Source of the DNA: Clostridia bacterium
GTDB taxonomy: Bacteria; Bacillota; Clostridia; Christensenellales; CAG-1252
DNA length: 49,671 bases
Assembly: GCA_024685775.1 (NCBI GenBank)
Contig: JAIKVL010000029.1
Coordinates: forward strand, 1 to 49,671
Direction of reading: 5' to 3'
Part shown: in pieces, positions 23,493 through 31,975 of the stretch
Numbering within the stretch: position 1 is the stretch's first letter
How the letters are laid out: the number at the start of each line of letters is the position of its first letter
Translations under genes and position numbers: made by a program
The notes under the pieces: model-generated
What the model was told of the DNA's origin: nothing
The model's input: only the letters and a program-made list of their open reading frames with translations
Databases searched by the model: none

Positions 23493-24134
23493 CTATTTAT
23501 TCGAACTTTCGAAGAATTCCGCGGGATCTGTTTTTACTCCCTTTGCGTTGTAAAGTTCGAGGTGGAGATGCGGACCTTTATGCTTTTCGAACGTTCCCGT
23601 TTCGGCGATCTTTCCGATCACGTCGCCTTTTTTGATCGCTTGTTCCTCTTTGACAGAGACGTCGCTGCCGAGCAGACTGTAAACGGTTTTCGTTCCGTTT
23701 GCGTGAGCGACGACGACTTCCGTTCCGCGAAGGACGCTCGTCGTGATGCTTTTGACCGTGCCGTCGTAGACGCATTTTACTTCCGTTCCGACGGGCGCGG
23801 CGAGATCGATCGCTTCGTGCGTGCTCCATTGATTCAAAGTCGCGTTGTAGACGAGCGTGTCGTTACTGAAAACGCCGACGACTTCGCCTTCGAGGGGCAT
23901 CGAGAAGACGACTTCGCTCGCCGCCGTCTCGGTCGAGGATTCGGACGGCTTCTCTTGTTCCTTTTCTTTCGCGGCGGCGTCAACCGCTTCGTTTAAGCTG
24001 CGGTGTTTGGTCGCGTACGTTACGGCGACCATCGTCGCGATCGCGATCACGCAGACGATCATTAAGATTAAGTATAAGTTTTTCCTGATGAACGACGCGA
24101 ATTTTGCGTTGCCTTGTTTCTTTGCTTTTTCCAT
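23493..24134 (-). CDS. SpoIIQ-like LytM/M23 family membrane-anchored protein
   Basis: The protein has 213 residues. A basic N-terminus, one membrane helix (about 20-42) and an acidic, Ser/Thr-rich linker (about 45-75) are followed by a LytM domain. The zinc ligands look intact: H106 and D110 in THEAIDLAAP, and H189 and H191 in GPHLHLEL. SpoIIQ of Bacillus lacks a full set, but clostridial SpoIIQ keeps it. SpoIIQ in the forespore membrane joins SpoIIIAH to bridge the two cells during engulfment. The start at 24134 has GGAGG eight bases upstream; longer starts would run through that site. A general M23 endopeptidase is the alternative. Confidence 0.78.
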   Translation of the reverse strand: MEKAKKQGNAKFASFIRKNLYLILMIVCVIAIATMVAVTYATKHRSLNEAVDAAAKEKEQEKPSESSTETAASEVVFSMPLEGEVVGVFSNDTLVYNATLNQWSTHEAIDLAAPVGTEVKCVYDGTVKSITTSVLRGTEVVVAHANGTKTVYSLLGSDVSVKEEQAIKKGDVIGKIAETGTFEKHKGPHLHLELYNAKGVKTDPAEFFESSNK

Positions 24135-24155
24135 TTTCATTACCTCCGTCACGGT

Positions 24156-24184
24156 GATTATGGACGGTTCGTTTTTCTTTATAC
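24156..24184 (-). promoter_or_regulatory. Possible forespore promoter of the SpoIIQ-like gene
   Basis: On the minus strand GTATA (24180-24184) and CCATAATC (24156-24163) are 16 bp apart, resembling sigma-F/G sites. A sigma-A-like TATAAA overlaps the same place, so this call is weak. Confidence 0.35.
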
Positions 24185-24239
24185 TCGCCCTTTCGAAATT
24201 TTGCGAAAAAGGTTTCGGCGAAAGGAAATCCGATATTTC

Positions 24240-24268
24240 TTGACTAAAAGTAAGATCTTTCTTATAAT
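24240..24268 (+). promoter_or_regulatory. Sigma-A promoter of the aromatic operon
   Basis: TTGACT (24240-24245) and TATAAT (24263-24268) are 17 bp apart. The start codon at 24275 is only six bases past the -10, so either the leader is absent or translation of the first protein begins further in. Confidence 0.6.
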
Positions 24269-24274
24269 AAAAAT

Positions 24275-25159
24275 ATGAGAAAAATAAGCGTCAGCGGATA
24301 CGGATATATCGAAAGATTGGGGTATGATAGGAGTTTTGAGCTCATCGGCAAGGCGGGCTTCGAGGCGATGGATTTTCCTTTATATCCCGAAAAGAACCGA
24401 CTCGACTTTTTGACGGGCGAAAAACTCGACCGCGGCTTTTTCGCGCGGCTGAAAAAGAAAGCGGAAAAAAGCGGATTTGCGATCGGGCAAACGCACGCGC
24501 CTTTCGGCTATCGGGAAGACGACGGAAGCACGCTCGACGGCATCCTTTCGATCTATGAGCGCGCGGCGATCGCGACCGCCGAACTCGGGGCGGATAAAAT
24601 GGTCGTTCACCCGATCAAATTCGAAAACTGCATCGGGGATTTCCGTCGCGAAGAGTGCTTCGAGCTCAATCTTCGCCTTTTTGAGCGACTGGTCCCGACG
24701 CTTGAAAAATGCGGCGTAACGGCGCTGCTCGAAAATATGTTTATCAAAAAAGTCAGCGGGGAATTCAAAAAGCTGTATCCGACGATCTATTCTTCGGCGG
24801 CGGAACTCGCCCGCGCGGCGGACGCGCTTGGGACTTCGTTCGGCGTTTGCCTCGATTCGGGTCACGCTTTGATCACGAAAGAGGATATCCCGGCGGCGGT
24901 TCGCATTCTCGGCGGCAGACTTCTCGCCCTTCATTTACACGACAACACCGGCGACCGCGACGATCACTTGATCCCCTATTTCGGGAAGGTTCCCTTCGCC
25001 GAAACGGTGGCGGCGTTGAAAGAGATCGACTACAAAGGCAATATCAATTTCGAAGTGCATTTCGGAAACGTTCCCGAAGCGCATATCCCGACGGTTTTTT
25101 CCTATATTTATGAAGTCGGCGCGTCGTTCAGGCGCGTTCTGGACGGAGAAGAACAATGA
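24275..25159 (+). CDS. Sugar phosphate isomerase/epimerase-like TIM barrel (AP_endonuc_2 family)
   Basis: The protein has 294 residues. It has the alternating barrel pattern and metal-binding elements of the xylose-isomerase-like family: GQTHAPFG, KMVVHPIKF, ALLENMF, GVCLDSGHA, LALHLHDNTGDRDDHLIPYFG and NFEVHFG. The family includes sugar epimerases and isomerases and also 3-dehydroshikimate dehydratases. It overlaps aroB by four bases (ATGA at 25156) and heads the aromatic gene run, which makes a link to shikimate intermediates conceivable, but that is inference. The start at 24275 is the first ATG; it has no visible Shine-Dalgarno and sits right behind the -10, so the message may be leaderless. 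Confidence 0.78.
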   Translation: MRKISVSGYGYIERLGYDRSFELIGKAGFEAMDFPLYPEKNRLDFLTGEKLDRGFFARLKKKAEKSGFAIGQTHAPFGYREDDGSTLDGILSIYERAAIATAELGADKMVVHPIKFENCIGDFRREECFELNLRLFERLVPTLEKCGVTALLENMFIKKVSGEFKKLYPTIYSSAAELARAADALGTSFGVCLDSGHALITKEDIPAAVRILGGRLLALHLHDNTGDRDDHLIPYFGKVPFAETVAALKEIDYKGNINFEVHFGNVPEAHIPTVFSYIYEVGASFRRVLDGEEQ

Positions 25160-26199
25160 TTATACCGATAAATGCTTCCGAAAAATACGACGTCATCGTG
25201 GAACGCGGCGCGAAAAACAAGATTGCGGATTACCTGAAAGAGCTTGGGCTCAAAGGAAAAGTCGCGGTTGTTTCGGATTCGCACGTCGCTCCTTTATACT
25301 CCGAAGAGATCTGCGATCTTTTGGTCTACGGGGGATTCGAACCTGCGGAATTTATCTTCGAAGCGGGCGAGGAATCCAAGAATCTGACCGTCTATTCCGA
25401 GATCCTTTCTTTTCTTGCGGACGAAGAATTCACCCGCACGGACACCGTCCTTGCGCTCGGCGGCGGCGTAACGGGGGATATGGCGGGCTTCGCGGCGGCG
25501 ACGTATATGCGCGGCGTTCATTTCGTAAACGTCCCGACGACGCTGCTCGCGGCGATCGATTCTTCGGTCGGCGGAAAAACCGCGGTGGATCTTCCCCAAG
25601 GAAAGAACCTCGTGGGCGCGTTTTACCAGCCCGATCTCGTCGTCATCGATCCCGATTTTTTCACTTCGCTTCCCTATGAAGAGATCCGAAACGGTCTCGG
25701 CGAAGGAGTGAAGTACGCCGTCCTCGAAGGGGGCAAAATCTTTACCATTCTTTCCGAAGGACTGACGAAACAAAACCTCGAAGAATTCATCGCGCTTTCG
25801 GTGGACGCGAAACGCCGCGTCGTCGAAGCGGACGAAAAAGAAAGCGGAACGCGCAAATTCCTGAACCTCGGACACACCGTCGCGCACGCGATCGAAAAGG
25901 AATCGAATTATTCGGTGCCGCACGGCGTCGCCGTGGCGTACGGAGTGGGAGAGATGGCGCGCCTCGCGTATAAGAGGGGCGAGCTCGAAAAGAAAGAGCT
26001 GGACGCGATTCTCGCTTTGCTCGAAAAAAACGATCTTTCCCTGTCGCTGCATCCCGTAAAGGAATTGATCCCGCATTTCGCGGCGGATAAAAAGCGCGCG
26101 GGCGGGGTCCTGACACTCGTTACGATCCGCGGGATCGGCGATTGCCGCCTGACGGATATTCCGCTTTCGGAAGCGGCGAGCTATTTTGAGGTGGAATAA
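25156..26199 (+). CDS. aroB: 3-dehydroquinate synthase
   Basis: The protein has 347 residues, the normal length. The NAD site appears in LALGGGVTGDMAGFAAATYMRG, the active-site segment in PTTLLAAIDSSVGGKTAVD, and zinc ligands in NLGHTVAHAIE and the later VPHGVAVAYG. It converts DAHP to 3-dehydroquinate, the second step of the shikimate pathway. It overlaps the barrel protein gene upstream and the aroE-aroK fusion downstream (TAATG), so the run is translationally coupled. Confidence 0.96.
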   Translation: MIIPINASEKYDVIVERGAKNKIADYLKELGLKGKVAVVSDSHVAPLYSEEICDLLVYGGFEPAEFIFEAGEESKNLTVYSEILSFLADEEFTRTDTVLALGGGVTGDMAGFAAATYMRGVHFVNVPTTLLAAIDSSVGGKTAVDLPQGKNLVGAFYQPDLVVIDPDFFTSLPYEEIRNGLGEGVKYAVLEGGKIFTILSEGLTKQNLEEFIALSVDAKRRVVEADEKESGTRKFLNLGHTVAHAIEKESNYSVPHGVAVAYGVGEMARLAYKRGELEKKELDAILALLEKNDLSLSLHPVKELIPHFAADKKRAGGVLTLVTIRGIGDCRLTDIPLSEAASYFEVE

Positions 26200-27425
26200 T
26201 GGCGGATTATTGTTTGATCGGAAAACGCTTGAATTACAGTTTTTCGAAGATCGTCCATAATAAACTCGGTTACGATTACGACCTTACCGAAGTCGCGGAG
26301 GGCGATCTCGAATCTTTCGTCAAAAGTCGCCGCTACAAGGGCTATAACGTAACCATCCCTTATAAAAGCGCGATTATGGAGTTTTTGTCCGAGATCTCGC
26401 CCGAAGCGAAAGCGCTCGGCGTCGTCAATCTCGTGATCGACGAAGGCGAGGCGGGGCTTCACGGCTACAATATGGATATTCGCGGAATGGAATTCGCGCT
26501 GAAAAAATCCGGCGCGAACCTTCTCGGGAAAAAAGTGTTGATCCTCGGGACGGGGAACACTTCGAGCACGGCGGAATACCTCGCGCGCGAAAACGGAGCG
26601 CGGGAGATCGTCAAGATCAGCCGCACGGGGGAGAATTCCTACGAAAACCTTTCCCGTCACGCGGACGCGGAGTTTATCATCAACACGACCCCGGTCGGGA
26701 CTTTCCCCGGGAACGAGGATTGCCTCGTCGATCTTTCGGCTTTTCCGTCCTTGATCGGCGTGCAGGAAGTCATCTATAATCCGATCCGCACGCGCCTCGT
26801 CCTGCAAGCGGAGGAAAGGGGACTCGCCGTCGCGACGGGACTGGATATGCTCGTCGGGCAAGCCGCTTACACGGCGGAGAAGTTCCGCGGCTTTTTGCTT
26901 TCCTTCGAGGAGATCGACCGCCTTTCGGAAGAGATCAAGCGCGAGCAAAGCAATATCGTCCTCGTCGGAATGCCGTCTTCCGGGAAAAGCACGGTCGGTT
27001 CCGCACTTCAAAAACTGATCGGCGGGACCTTCGTCGACACCGATAAAGAGATCGAAAAGATGCGTGGCGTAACGATCCCAGAGATCTTCGCGCGCGAAGG
27101 GGAAGCCGCGTTTCGCGCCTATGAAAGCGACGTGATCGCGGAAGTCTCCAAATTGCACGGCGCGGTGATCGCGACGGGCGGCGGGGCGATCAAAGAAAAA
27201 AGAAATCGATCGAATTTGAAACAGAACGGCGTGATCGTCTATTTGAAGCGAGATCTTTCTCTGCTCGTCAGCGACGGCAGACCGCTTTCCGCGGGCGGAA
27301 GGATCGAGTCTCTCTATAAAGAGCGCGCGCCGATCTATGAAAGTTTTTCGGATTTTTCCGTCCGAAACGACGGTTCCGTCGAGGACGCGGCGCGGGAGAT
27401 CGCGCAAAAAGTGAGGGGATTATGA
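26199..27425 (+). CDS. aroEK: Shikimate dehydrogenase-shikimate kinase fusion
   Basis: The protein has 408 residues. Residues 1 to about 240 form an AroE domain: YSFSKIVHN, the catalytic lysine in NVTIPYKSA, GYNMD with the catalytic aspartate, and a dinucleotide loop GTGNTSST. Some usually fixed positions differ (GVVNL for GAVNT, GYNMD for GYNTD). After a short linker, residues about 252-408 form a shikimate kinase: GMPSSGKST as the P-loop, FVDTDKEIE, and ATGGGAIK. It should reduce 3-dehydroshikimate to shikimate and then phosphorylate it. The fusion saves one diffusion step. It overlaps aroB and aroQ on either side. Confidence 0.93.
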   Translation: MADYCLIGKRLNYSFSKIVHNKLGYDYDLTEVAEGDLESFVKSRRYKGYNVTIPYKSAIMEFLSEISPEAKALGVVNLVIDEGEAGLHGYNMDIRGMEFALKKSGANLLGKKVLILGTGNTSSTAEYLARENGAREIVKISRTGENSYENLSRHADAEFIINTTPVGTFPGNEDCLVDLSAFPSLIGVQEVIYNPIRTRLVLQAEERGLAVATGLDMLVGQAAYTAEKFRGFLLSFEEIDRLSEEIKREQSNIVLVGMPSSGKSTVGSALQKLIGGTFVDTDKEIEKMRGVTIPEIFAREGEAAFRAYESDVIAEVSKLHGAVIATGGGAIKEKRNRSNLKQNGVIVYLKRDLSLLVSDGRPLSAGGRIESLYKERAPIYESFSDFSVRNDGSVEDAAREIAQKVRGL

Positions 27426-27868
27426 AAAAGTTTTTGGTGATCAACGGCGTTAATCTCAATATGCTCGGTATCCGCGAAAAGGAACTGTACGGCGATAAAA
27501 GTTACGCCGCGCTCGTAAAATCCGTCAAGGCGCACGCGAAAGAGATCGGCGTCAAGGTGAAATGCGTGCAGTATAATTACGAAGGCACGATCGTCGTCGA
27601 GATCCAGCGCGCGCGCGGGAAATACGACGGGATCGTCATCAATCCCGGCGCGTACACGCATACGTCGGTCGCGATCTTGGACGCGTTGAAAGCCGTCTCG
27701 ATCCCGACGGTGGAAGTCCATATCACGGACGTGGATTCCCGCGAAGAATTCCGCAAAGTCAGTTACGTTTCCCTTTATGCGTTCGATCGCGTGATCGGGA
27801 AGGGATTCGAGGGATATTCGATCGCTCTCGACAAACTCAAAGCGTTTACGGAGGAAGAATCGAAATGA
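27422..27868 (+). CDS. aroQ: 3-dehydroquinate dehydratase, type II
   Basis: The protein has 148 residues, typical for the type II enzyme. The family signature NGVNLNMLGIREKELYG carries the active-site loop tyrosine, followed by INPGAYTHTSVAI and EVHITD. It removes water from 3-dehydroquinate to give 3-dehydroshikimate, so together with aroB and the fusion it covers steps two to five of the pathway. It overlaps aroE-K by four bases (ATGA) and the following phosphodiesterase gene by four more. The usual GPNLN is changed to GVNLN, without loss of the catalytic residues that I can see. Confidence 0.95.
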   Translation: MKKFLVINGVNLNMLGIREKELYGDKSYAALVKSVKAHAKEIGVKVKCVQYNYEGTIVVEIQRARGKYDGIVINPGAYTHTSVAILDALKAVSIPTVEVHITDVDSREEFRKVSYVSLYAFDRVIGKGFEGYSIALDKLKAFTEEESK

Positions 27869-28401
27869 AGATCGCGATCGCTTCCGATCTTCACGGATCG
27901 CTTTCTTTTGCGCGGGAGTTTTTCGAGAGAGCGGAAAGCCTCGGCGCGGAAAAGATCGTCCTGCTCGGCGATTTGTATTATCACGGCGCGCGAAATCCTT
28001 TGCCCGAGGGCTACGATCCGAAAGCTCTTTCCGCGTTTTTGAACGAAAATAAAGACCGACTCATCGCCGTTAAAGGAAACTGCGACAGCGCGGTCGATCA
28101 AACCGTTTCGGATTTTACGCTCGCGGAAAGCGCGGTCTTATTCCTCGGCGGGAAAACCGTCTTTTGCACGCACGGCGACAAATTCAATAAAGACGAACTT
28201 CCGAAAGGGAGATTTGATCTCGTTTTATACGGGCATTTTCACACGGGCTTTGTCGAGAGAATCGGCGACGTGATCTTCGCGAATCCCGGTTCGACGAGCC
28301 TTCCGAAAGGGGGAACGCCGAGAAGCTTTCTGCTTTTGACCGAAGAAAAGATTTCGCTGTACGATCTTTCGGGCGAACTCCTGCGCGCTCTTTCGCTATG
28401 A
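27865..28401 (+). CDS. YfcE/MJ0936-type metallophosphodiesterase
   Basis: The protein has 178 residues. The calcineurin-like metal motifs are in order: ASDLHGS (D8, H10), LLGDLYYHG, KGNCDSAVD, THGDK and YGHFHTG. This family hydrolyses phosphodiesters with manganese or nickel; the natural substrate is not established. It overlaps both neighbours by four bases, so it is expressed with the aromatic genes and the adenosine deaminase. No direct pathway role is evident. The substrate could be a cyclic nucleotide or a nucleotide damage product, which would fit the adjoining deaminase, but this is a guess. Confidence 0.88.
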   Translation: MKIAIASDLHGSLSFAREFFERAESLGAEKIVLLGDLYYHGARNPLPEGYDPKALSAFLNENKDRLIAVKGNCDSAVDQTVSDFTLAESAVLFLGGKTVFCTHGDKFNKDELPKGRFDLVLYGHFHTGFVERIGDVIFANPGSTSLPKGGTPRSFLLLTEEKISLYDLSGELLRALSL

Positions 28402-29336
28402 TCGACCTGCACCTGCATTTGGACGGATCGCTGACTCCCGAGGACGTTCGAACGCTCGCCTCGCTTTCGGGCGTGACTCTTCCGACGAAGAATGACGAAG
28501 AACTTTTTTCTCTTTTGACCGCGCGCGACACGCGGTCGCTATCCGAATATCTCGAAAAATTCGAATTGCCGCTCTCCGTTTTGCAAAGCGGGGAAGCGGT
28601 CGGGCTCGCGGTCGAAAGGCTCGGGGATCGCTTGTTCGATCTCGGTTATTCGTTCGCGGAGATCCGCTTCGCGCCTCTTTTGCATCTTCGCCGCGGCGCG
28701 TCGATGCGTTCGATCGCGGAAGGCGCGCTCGAAGGCGTAAAACGGTCGCGCTTGCCGATCGGATTGATCTTTTGCTGTATGCGCGGCGCGGAAAAAGCCA
28801 AAAACGAAGAGACGATCGAATGCGCCGCGGAGTATAAAAACGCAGGCGTCGTCGGGGTGGATCTCGCGGGCGCGGAGGCTCTTTATCCGACCGAGAACTA
28901 TCGAGACATCTTCCGCTTGGCGGCGAAGGAAAACTTGAATATAACGATCCACGCGGGCGAAGCCGCGGGGGCGGACAGCGTCCGCGCCGCGCTGGATTTC
29001 GGCGCGAAACGCATCGGACACGGCGTGGCGGCGGCGGGGGACGACGCTTTGCTCGAACGCATAAAAACCGCGGGCGTAACGATCGAGATCTGTCCTACGA
29101 GCAATTCGCAAACGGGAGCGATCCCTTCGATCGCGGCGCACCCCGTTCGCACCTTCCTCGAAAAGGGCGTCCACTGCGCGCTATCGTCGGATAATATGAC
29201 CGTTTCGGATACCGACGTCTTCCGCGAATGGGCGAAAATCAAAGCCGCGTTCTCTTTCGACGACTCCGTTAAAGAACGGCTGATTCGTTCGGCGGAAGCG
29301 GCGTCTTTTATCAACGGGCGCGAAAAAAACGCATAA
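28398..29336 (+). CDS. add: Adenosine deaminase family protein
   Basis: The protein has 312 residues and is an amidohydrolase-type barrel. The zinc histidines are in DLHLHLDGSL, the proton-shuttle glutamate is in IHAGEAAG, and RIGHG follows. The usual TDDP segment appears here as LSSDNMTVSDTD, a form found in bacterial members. It converts adenosine or deoxyadenosine to inosine, feeding purine salvage; punA and guaB lie 12 kb downstream. It is slightly shorter than the about 330-residue norm. It overlaps the phosphodiesterase gene by four bases and ends the aromatic operon. Confidence 0.88.
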   Translation: MIDLHLHLDGSLTPEDVRTLASLSGVTLPTKNDEELFSLLTARDTRSLSEYLEKFELPLSVLQSGEAVGLAVERLGDRLFDLGYSFAEIRFAPLLHLRRGASMRSIAEGALEGVKRSRLPIGLIFCCMRGAEKAKNEETIECAAEYKNAGVVGVDLAGAEALYPTENYRDIFRLAAKENLNITIHAGEAAGADSVRAALDFGAKRIGHGVAAAGDDALLERIKTAGVTIEICPTSNSQTGAIPSIAAHPVRTFLEKGVHCALSSDNMTVSDTDVFREWAKIKAAFSFDDSVKERLIRSAEAASFINGREKNA

Positions 29337-29362
29337 ATGCGCGATATTTGCGAAAACGCCTA

Positions 29363-29392
29363 TTGCAAAACGCGCGCCGATTAGTATATAAT
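29363..29392 (+). promoter_or_regulatory. Promoter of the three-repeat protein gene
   Basis: TTGCAA (29363-29368) and TATAAT (29387-29392) are 18 bp apart, within a very AT-rich stretch. AGGCGG precedes ATG 29427. Confidence 0.55.
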
Positions 29393-29426
29393 ATATATAA
29401 TATTTTTCTTTATAGGCGGAGCGTTT

Positions 29427-31844
29427 ATGGAAAAAGATACCGTTAAAAAATCCACGAATATCATTATCAAAGGAAAATCGAAAGGGGGAAAGATCCTCGT
29501 TTTGAAATCCGATCGCAGCTTTTTGGCGCTGATCATTCAAAATCCCAAACTCAAAGAGTTATATTCGAAAATCAAAAACTACTGTTTGTCCTTTTCCGGG
29601 GTAAAAGCCCGCTCGTCTTGGGGCGCGGAAAGTTTTACCGCGGGCAAGGATAATCTCGTTAAATTGATCGTTCGCGGCGGCGCGCTTTGCGCTTGTTTCG
29701 CGCTCTCGCCGGACGATTACGATCCCGCGGAGTATCCGCATAAAAATTGCGCCGATCTCAAAACGTTCGAAAATACGCCGATGCTCGTCCCCATTCGGAA
29801 CGGCGCGGATTATAAGATCGCGAGACGCCTTGCGGCGGATGCTTTTACGACGCATTTTATCTATCCCGTCGAATTCCCCGAAGTCGTCGATTACGCCGCG
29901 AAACTCCGTTTCGAACCGGACGAAGTCTTGGTCAAAAAGAATTTGATCAAAGTGACCGAATCCTTTATGAACGTTTCCGACGCGGAAAAAATGTTTATCG
30001 ACGACGTCGTGAACGAAGAGATGGCGGCGCGCGAGATCAAGGAGATCTGGTCTTCTTACGGGAAAGAACCCCGCAAAAAGAAGCCGAAGCCCGAGCCGCC
30101 CAAAGCGGAACCCATCTACGTTATGCGTTACGATCGCAGCTTTGTTTCCCGCATTATTCAAAACGAAGGTGCAAAGCACTTTTATTCCGAGATCAAGAAT
30201 TTCTGCGCGGCGCTCGGCTTGAAACCCCGTATGTCTTGGGCGGGCGAGAGCTTCTATCACGGCAGAAAGACGTATATGAAAGCCAAAGTCCGCGGAAAGA
30301 CGCTTCGCCTTTTCCTCGCGCTCGATCCTTCTCGCTTTGACGTAAAGAGATATCATCAAAAGGATTTCTCGGACAAAAAGTCCTATCGGCAATTCCCGAT
30401 GATGATCAAAGTCAAATCCGAACTCGGCGTAAAGAAAGCGAAACGCCTGATCGCTTTCGCGGTCGCGGAGAGAGGATTGATCGAAAGAGAGATCGAGAGA
30501 GTCGATTACGCCGCGATGTATCCCTACGAGGAGACGAAAGCGCTTCTCGATAAGGGTTTGATCAAACTCGTTAAGAGCAAAGTCACCGAGGGGATGTTTA
30601 TGCCGAAGAGCGTTCTTGCTTCGGCGGAAGAATTCTCGCTCGAAAAAGCAAAAGAAGAGGCGAAAGCCGAGCCGACGGCTGAAACCCCGATCGAGGAAGC
30701 TCCCGTCGAAGAAACGCCCATCGAAGCCCCTGTCGAAGAAGTCTCGGAACAGCCCGCAGAGGAGATAGCAGAGGAAACCACAGAGGAAGCCACGGAAGAA
30801 CCTATCGAAGAGCCTGAGGCAGAACCGATCGAGGAAGCGGAAACGCCCGCGGAAGAGACGGAGCAAGAAGAATCCGCTCCCGAAGAAGCGATCGCGCCCG
30901 AAGAGGAGATCCCCGAGCAAGTCGCCGAGCAACCCGAAGAACCGACCGAAGAACCGATCGAGGAAGCCGTCGAGGAAGAGCCTGCGGAAGAACCGATCGA
31001 GGAAGAATCCGCTCCCGAAGAGGAAGACGAGATCGAAGACGTCGATTTCGAACTCGACGAGGAAGAGAAAGACGAAGAGTCCGAAGAGGAAGATATCGAG
31101 GATATCGAATTCGAACTTGCGGAAGATGAAACAGAAAGCGAGGACGACGTGGAAGACGTCTCCTTCGAACTCGCGGAGGACGATGACGTCGACGAGGACG
31201 TGACCTTCGAGCTCGTCGAAGAAGAAAAGCCTGCCGAGGAAGAAACGCCCGCCGCGCACGAAGCACTGAACTTCGATGAAAACGGCGACGCTTCGGCATA
31301 CGACTCGGTCGACAAGATGGGCAGATACGTTACGCTTAAAAAATACGTTCGCGGCTTTACCGCGAAGATGAAGCAGGGTTCGCCCGAGCGGAAAGATTTT
31401 TATTCCGAAATCAAATCGACCCTTCTTTCGCTGAAAGGCGTCAAACTTCGCGACAGTTTCTCGGGAGAGACTTTCTACAAAGGGCGCGTCTCCCTCGTCA
31501 AATCGAGGATCCGCGGAAAGACGCTTTGCCTGTTCCTCGCTTTGAACGTGGACGATTACAAGCAGACCGTCTATCATCAGCAGTATAAGGGCGAGACCAA
31601 AGCCTACGCCGACACGCCGATGCTGATCCGCGTCAAAAGCGAGCAGGGTCTGCAAAGGGCGTTGCGTTTGATCGACGAGATCGCGCGCGTTTATTCCCTT
31701 GCGAAAGGAGAAAAGCAATCGTATCGGAAAGAATACAATTACGAAGAGACGCCCGAACTCGTCGAGAAAGGGCTTATCAAGACCCGCCTCGTTTCCGTTC
31801 CTTACTACGAAGCGCAGGAACTTTTGAAAAAACAGAATAAATAA
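29427..31844 (+). CDS. Three-repeat protein with long acidic linker, function unknown
   Basis: The protein has 805 residues with no signal peptide or membrane segment, so it is cytosolic. I see three copies of one domain of about 150 residues, at about 27-178, 232-385 and 635-790. Each starts with an R-F-hydrophobic segment (RSFLALII, RSFVSRII, RGFTAKMK). Each then has FYSEIKNF-like, SWxxESFYxGR-like and RGKTLxLFLAL-like strands, a TPMLxxIKS-like step and a KGLIK end. Between copies 2 and 3 lies a stretch of over 200 residues made mostly of Glu, Asp, Pro and Ala (about 400-625) with EEPIEE-like units. I do not recognise a named family with certainty. It stands alone between a promoter and a terminator, next to spoIVA. 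Confidence 0.75.
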   Translation: MEKDTVKKSTNIIIKGKSKGGKILVLKSDRSFLALIIQNPKLKELYSKIKNYCLSFSGVKARSSWGAESFTAGKDNLVKLIVRGGALCACFALSPDDYDPAEYPHKNCADLKTFENTPMLVPIRNGADYKIARRLAADAFTTHFIYPVEFPEVVDYAAKLRFEPDEVLVKKNLIKVTESFMNVSDAEKMFIDDVVNEEMAAREIKEIWSSYGKEPRKKKPKPEPPKAEPIYVMRYDRSFVSRIIQNEGAKHFYSEIKNFCAALGLKPRMSWAGESFYHGRKTYMKAKVRGKTLRLFLALDPSRFDVKRYHQKDFSDKKSYRQFPMMIKVKSELGVKKAKRLIAFAVAERGLIEREIERVDYAAMYPYEETKALLDKGLIKLVKSKVTEGMFMPKSVLASAEEFSLEKAKEEAKAEPTAETPIEEAPVEETPIEAPVEEVSEQPAEEIAEETTEEATEEPIEEPEAEPIEEAETPAEETEQEESAPEEAIAPEEEIPEQVAEQPEEPTEEPIEEAVEEEPAEEPIEEESAPEEEDEIEDVDFELDEEEKDEESEEEDIEDIEFELAEDETESEDDVEDVSFELAEDDDVDEDVTFELVEEEKPAEEETPAAHEALNFDENGDASAYDSVDKMGRYVTLKKYVRGFTAKMKQGSPERKDFYSEIKSTLLSLKGVKLRDSFSGETFYKGRVSLVKSRIRGKTLCLFLALNVDDYKQTVYHQQYKGETKAYADTPMLIRVKSEQGLQRALRLIDEIARVYSLAKGEKQSYRKEYNYEETPELVEKGLIKTRLVSVPYYEAQELLKKQNK

Positions 31845-31862
31845 GCGAACGTAAAACGCGGT

Positions 31863-31897
31863 AAGCCCGCTTCCCTATGTCGGAGGCGGGCTTTTTT
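31863..31897 (+). terminator. Rho-independent terminator after the three-repeat gene
   Basis: AAGCCCGCTTCC (31863-31874) pairs with GGAGGCGGGCTT (31882-31893), followed by T residues. Confidence 0.9.
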
Positions 31898-31916
31898 CGT
31901 CCGTCGGAAAAACGGC

Positions 31917-31948
31917 GTGTCATAGATCGCTTCCTCGGCGCGTATAAA
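31917..31948 (+). promoter_or_regulatory. Possible sigma-E promoter of spoIVA
   Basis: GTGTCATAGA with CATAGA at 31921-31926 and CGTATAAA (31941-31948) are 14 bp apart, close to the mother-cell sigma-E pattern. The gene is sigma-E-dependent in Bacillus. TTGGAGG (31964-31970) is the ribosome site. Confidence 0.5.
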
Positions 31949-31975
31949 TTACGGAGATTTTTTTTGGAGGCGCAT

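Noticed and set aside
30650-31260. Possible CRISPR or tandem DNA repeat in the GAA/GAG-rich stretch
   Set aside because: The repeats are irregular and keep one reading frame; they encode the acidic linker and have no spacers.
29559-31718. 719-residue minus-strand open frame and a serine-rich 263-residue frame (30524-31315)
   Set aside because: They mirror the Glu/Asp-rich linker of the plus-strand protein, giving low-complexity text without a ribosome site.
31877-31975. Longer start for SpoIVA
   Set aside because: It would begin inside the terminator hairpin; ATG 31976 with TTGGAGG gives exactly the known length.
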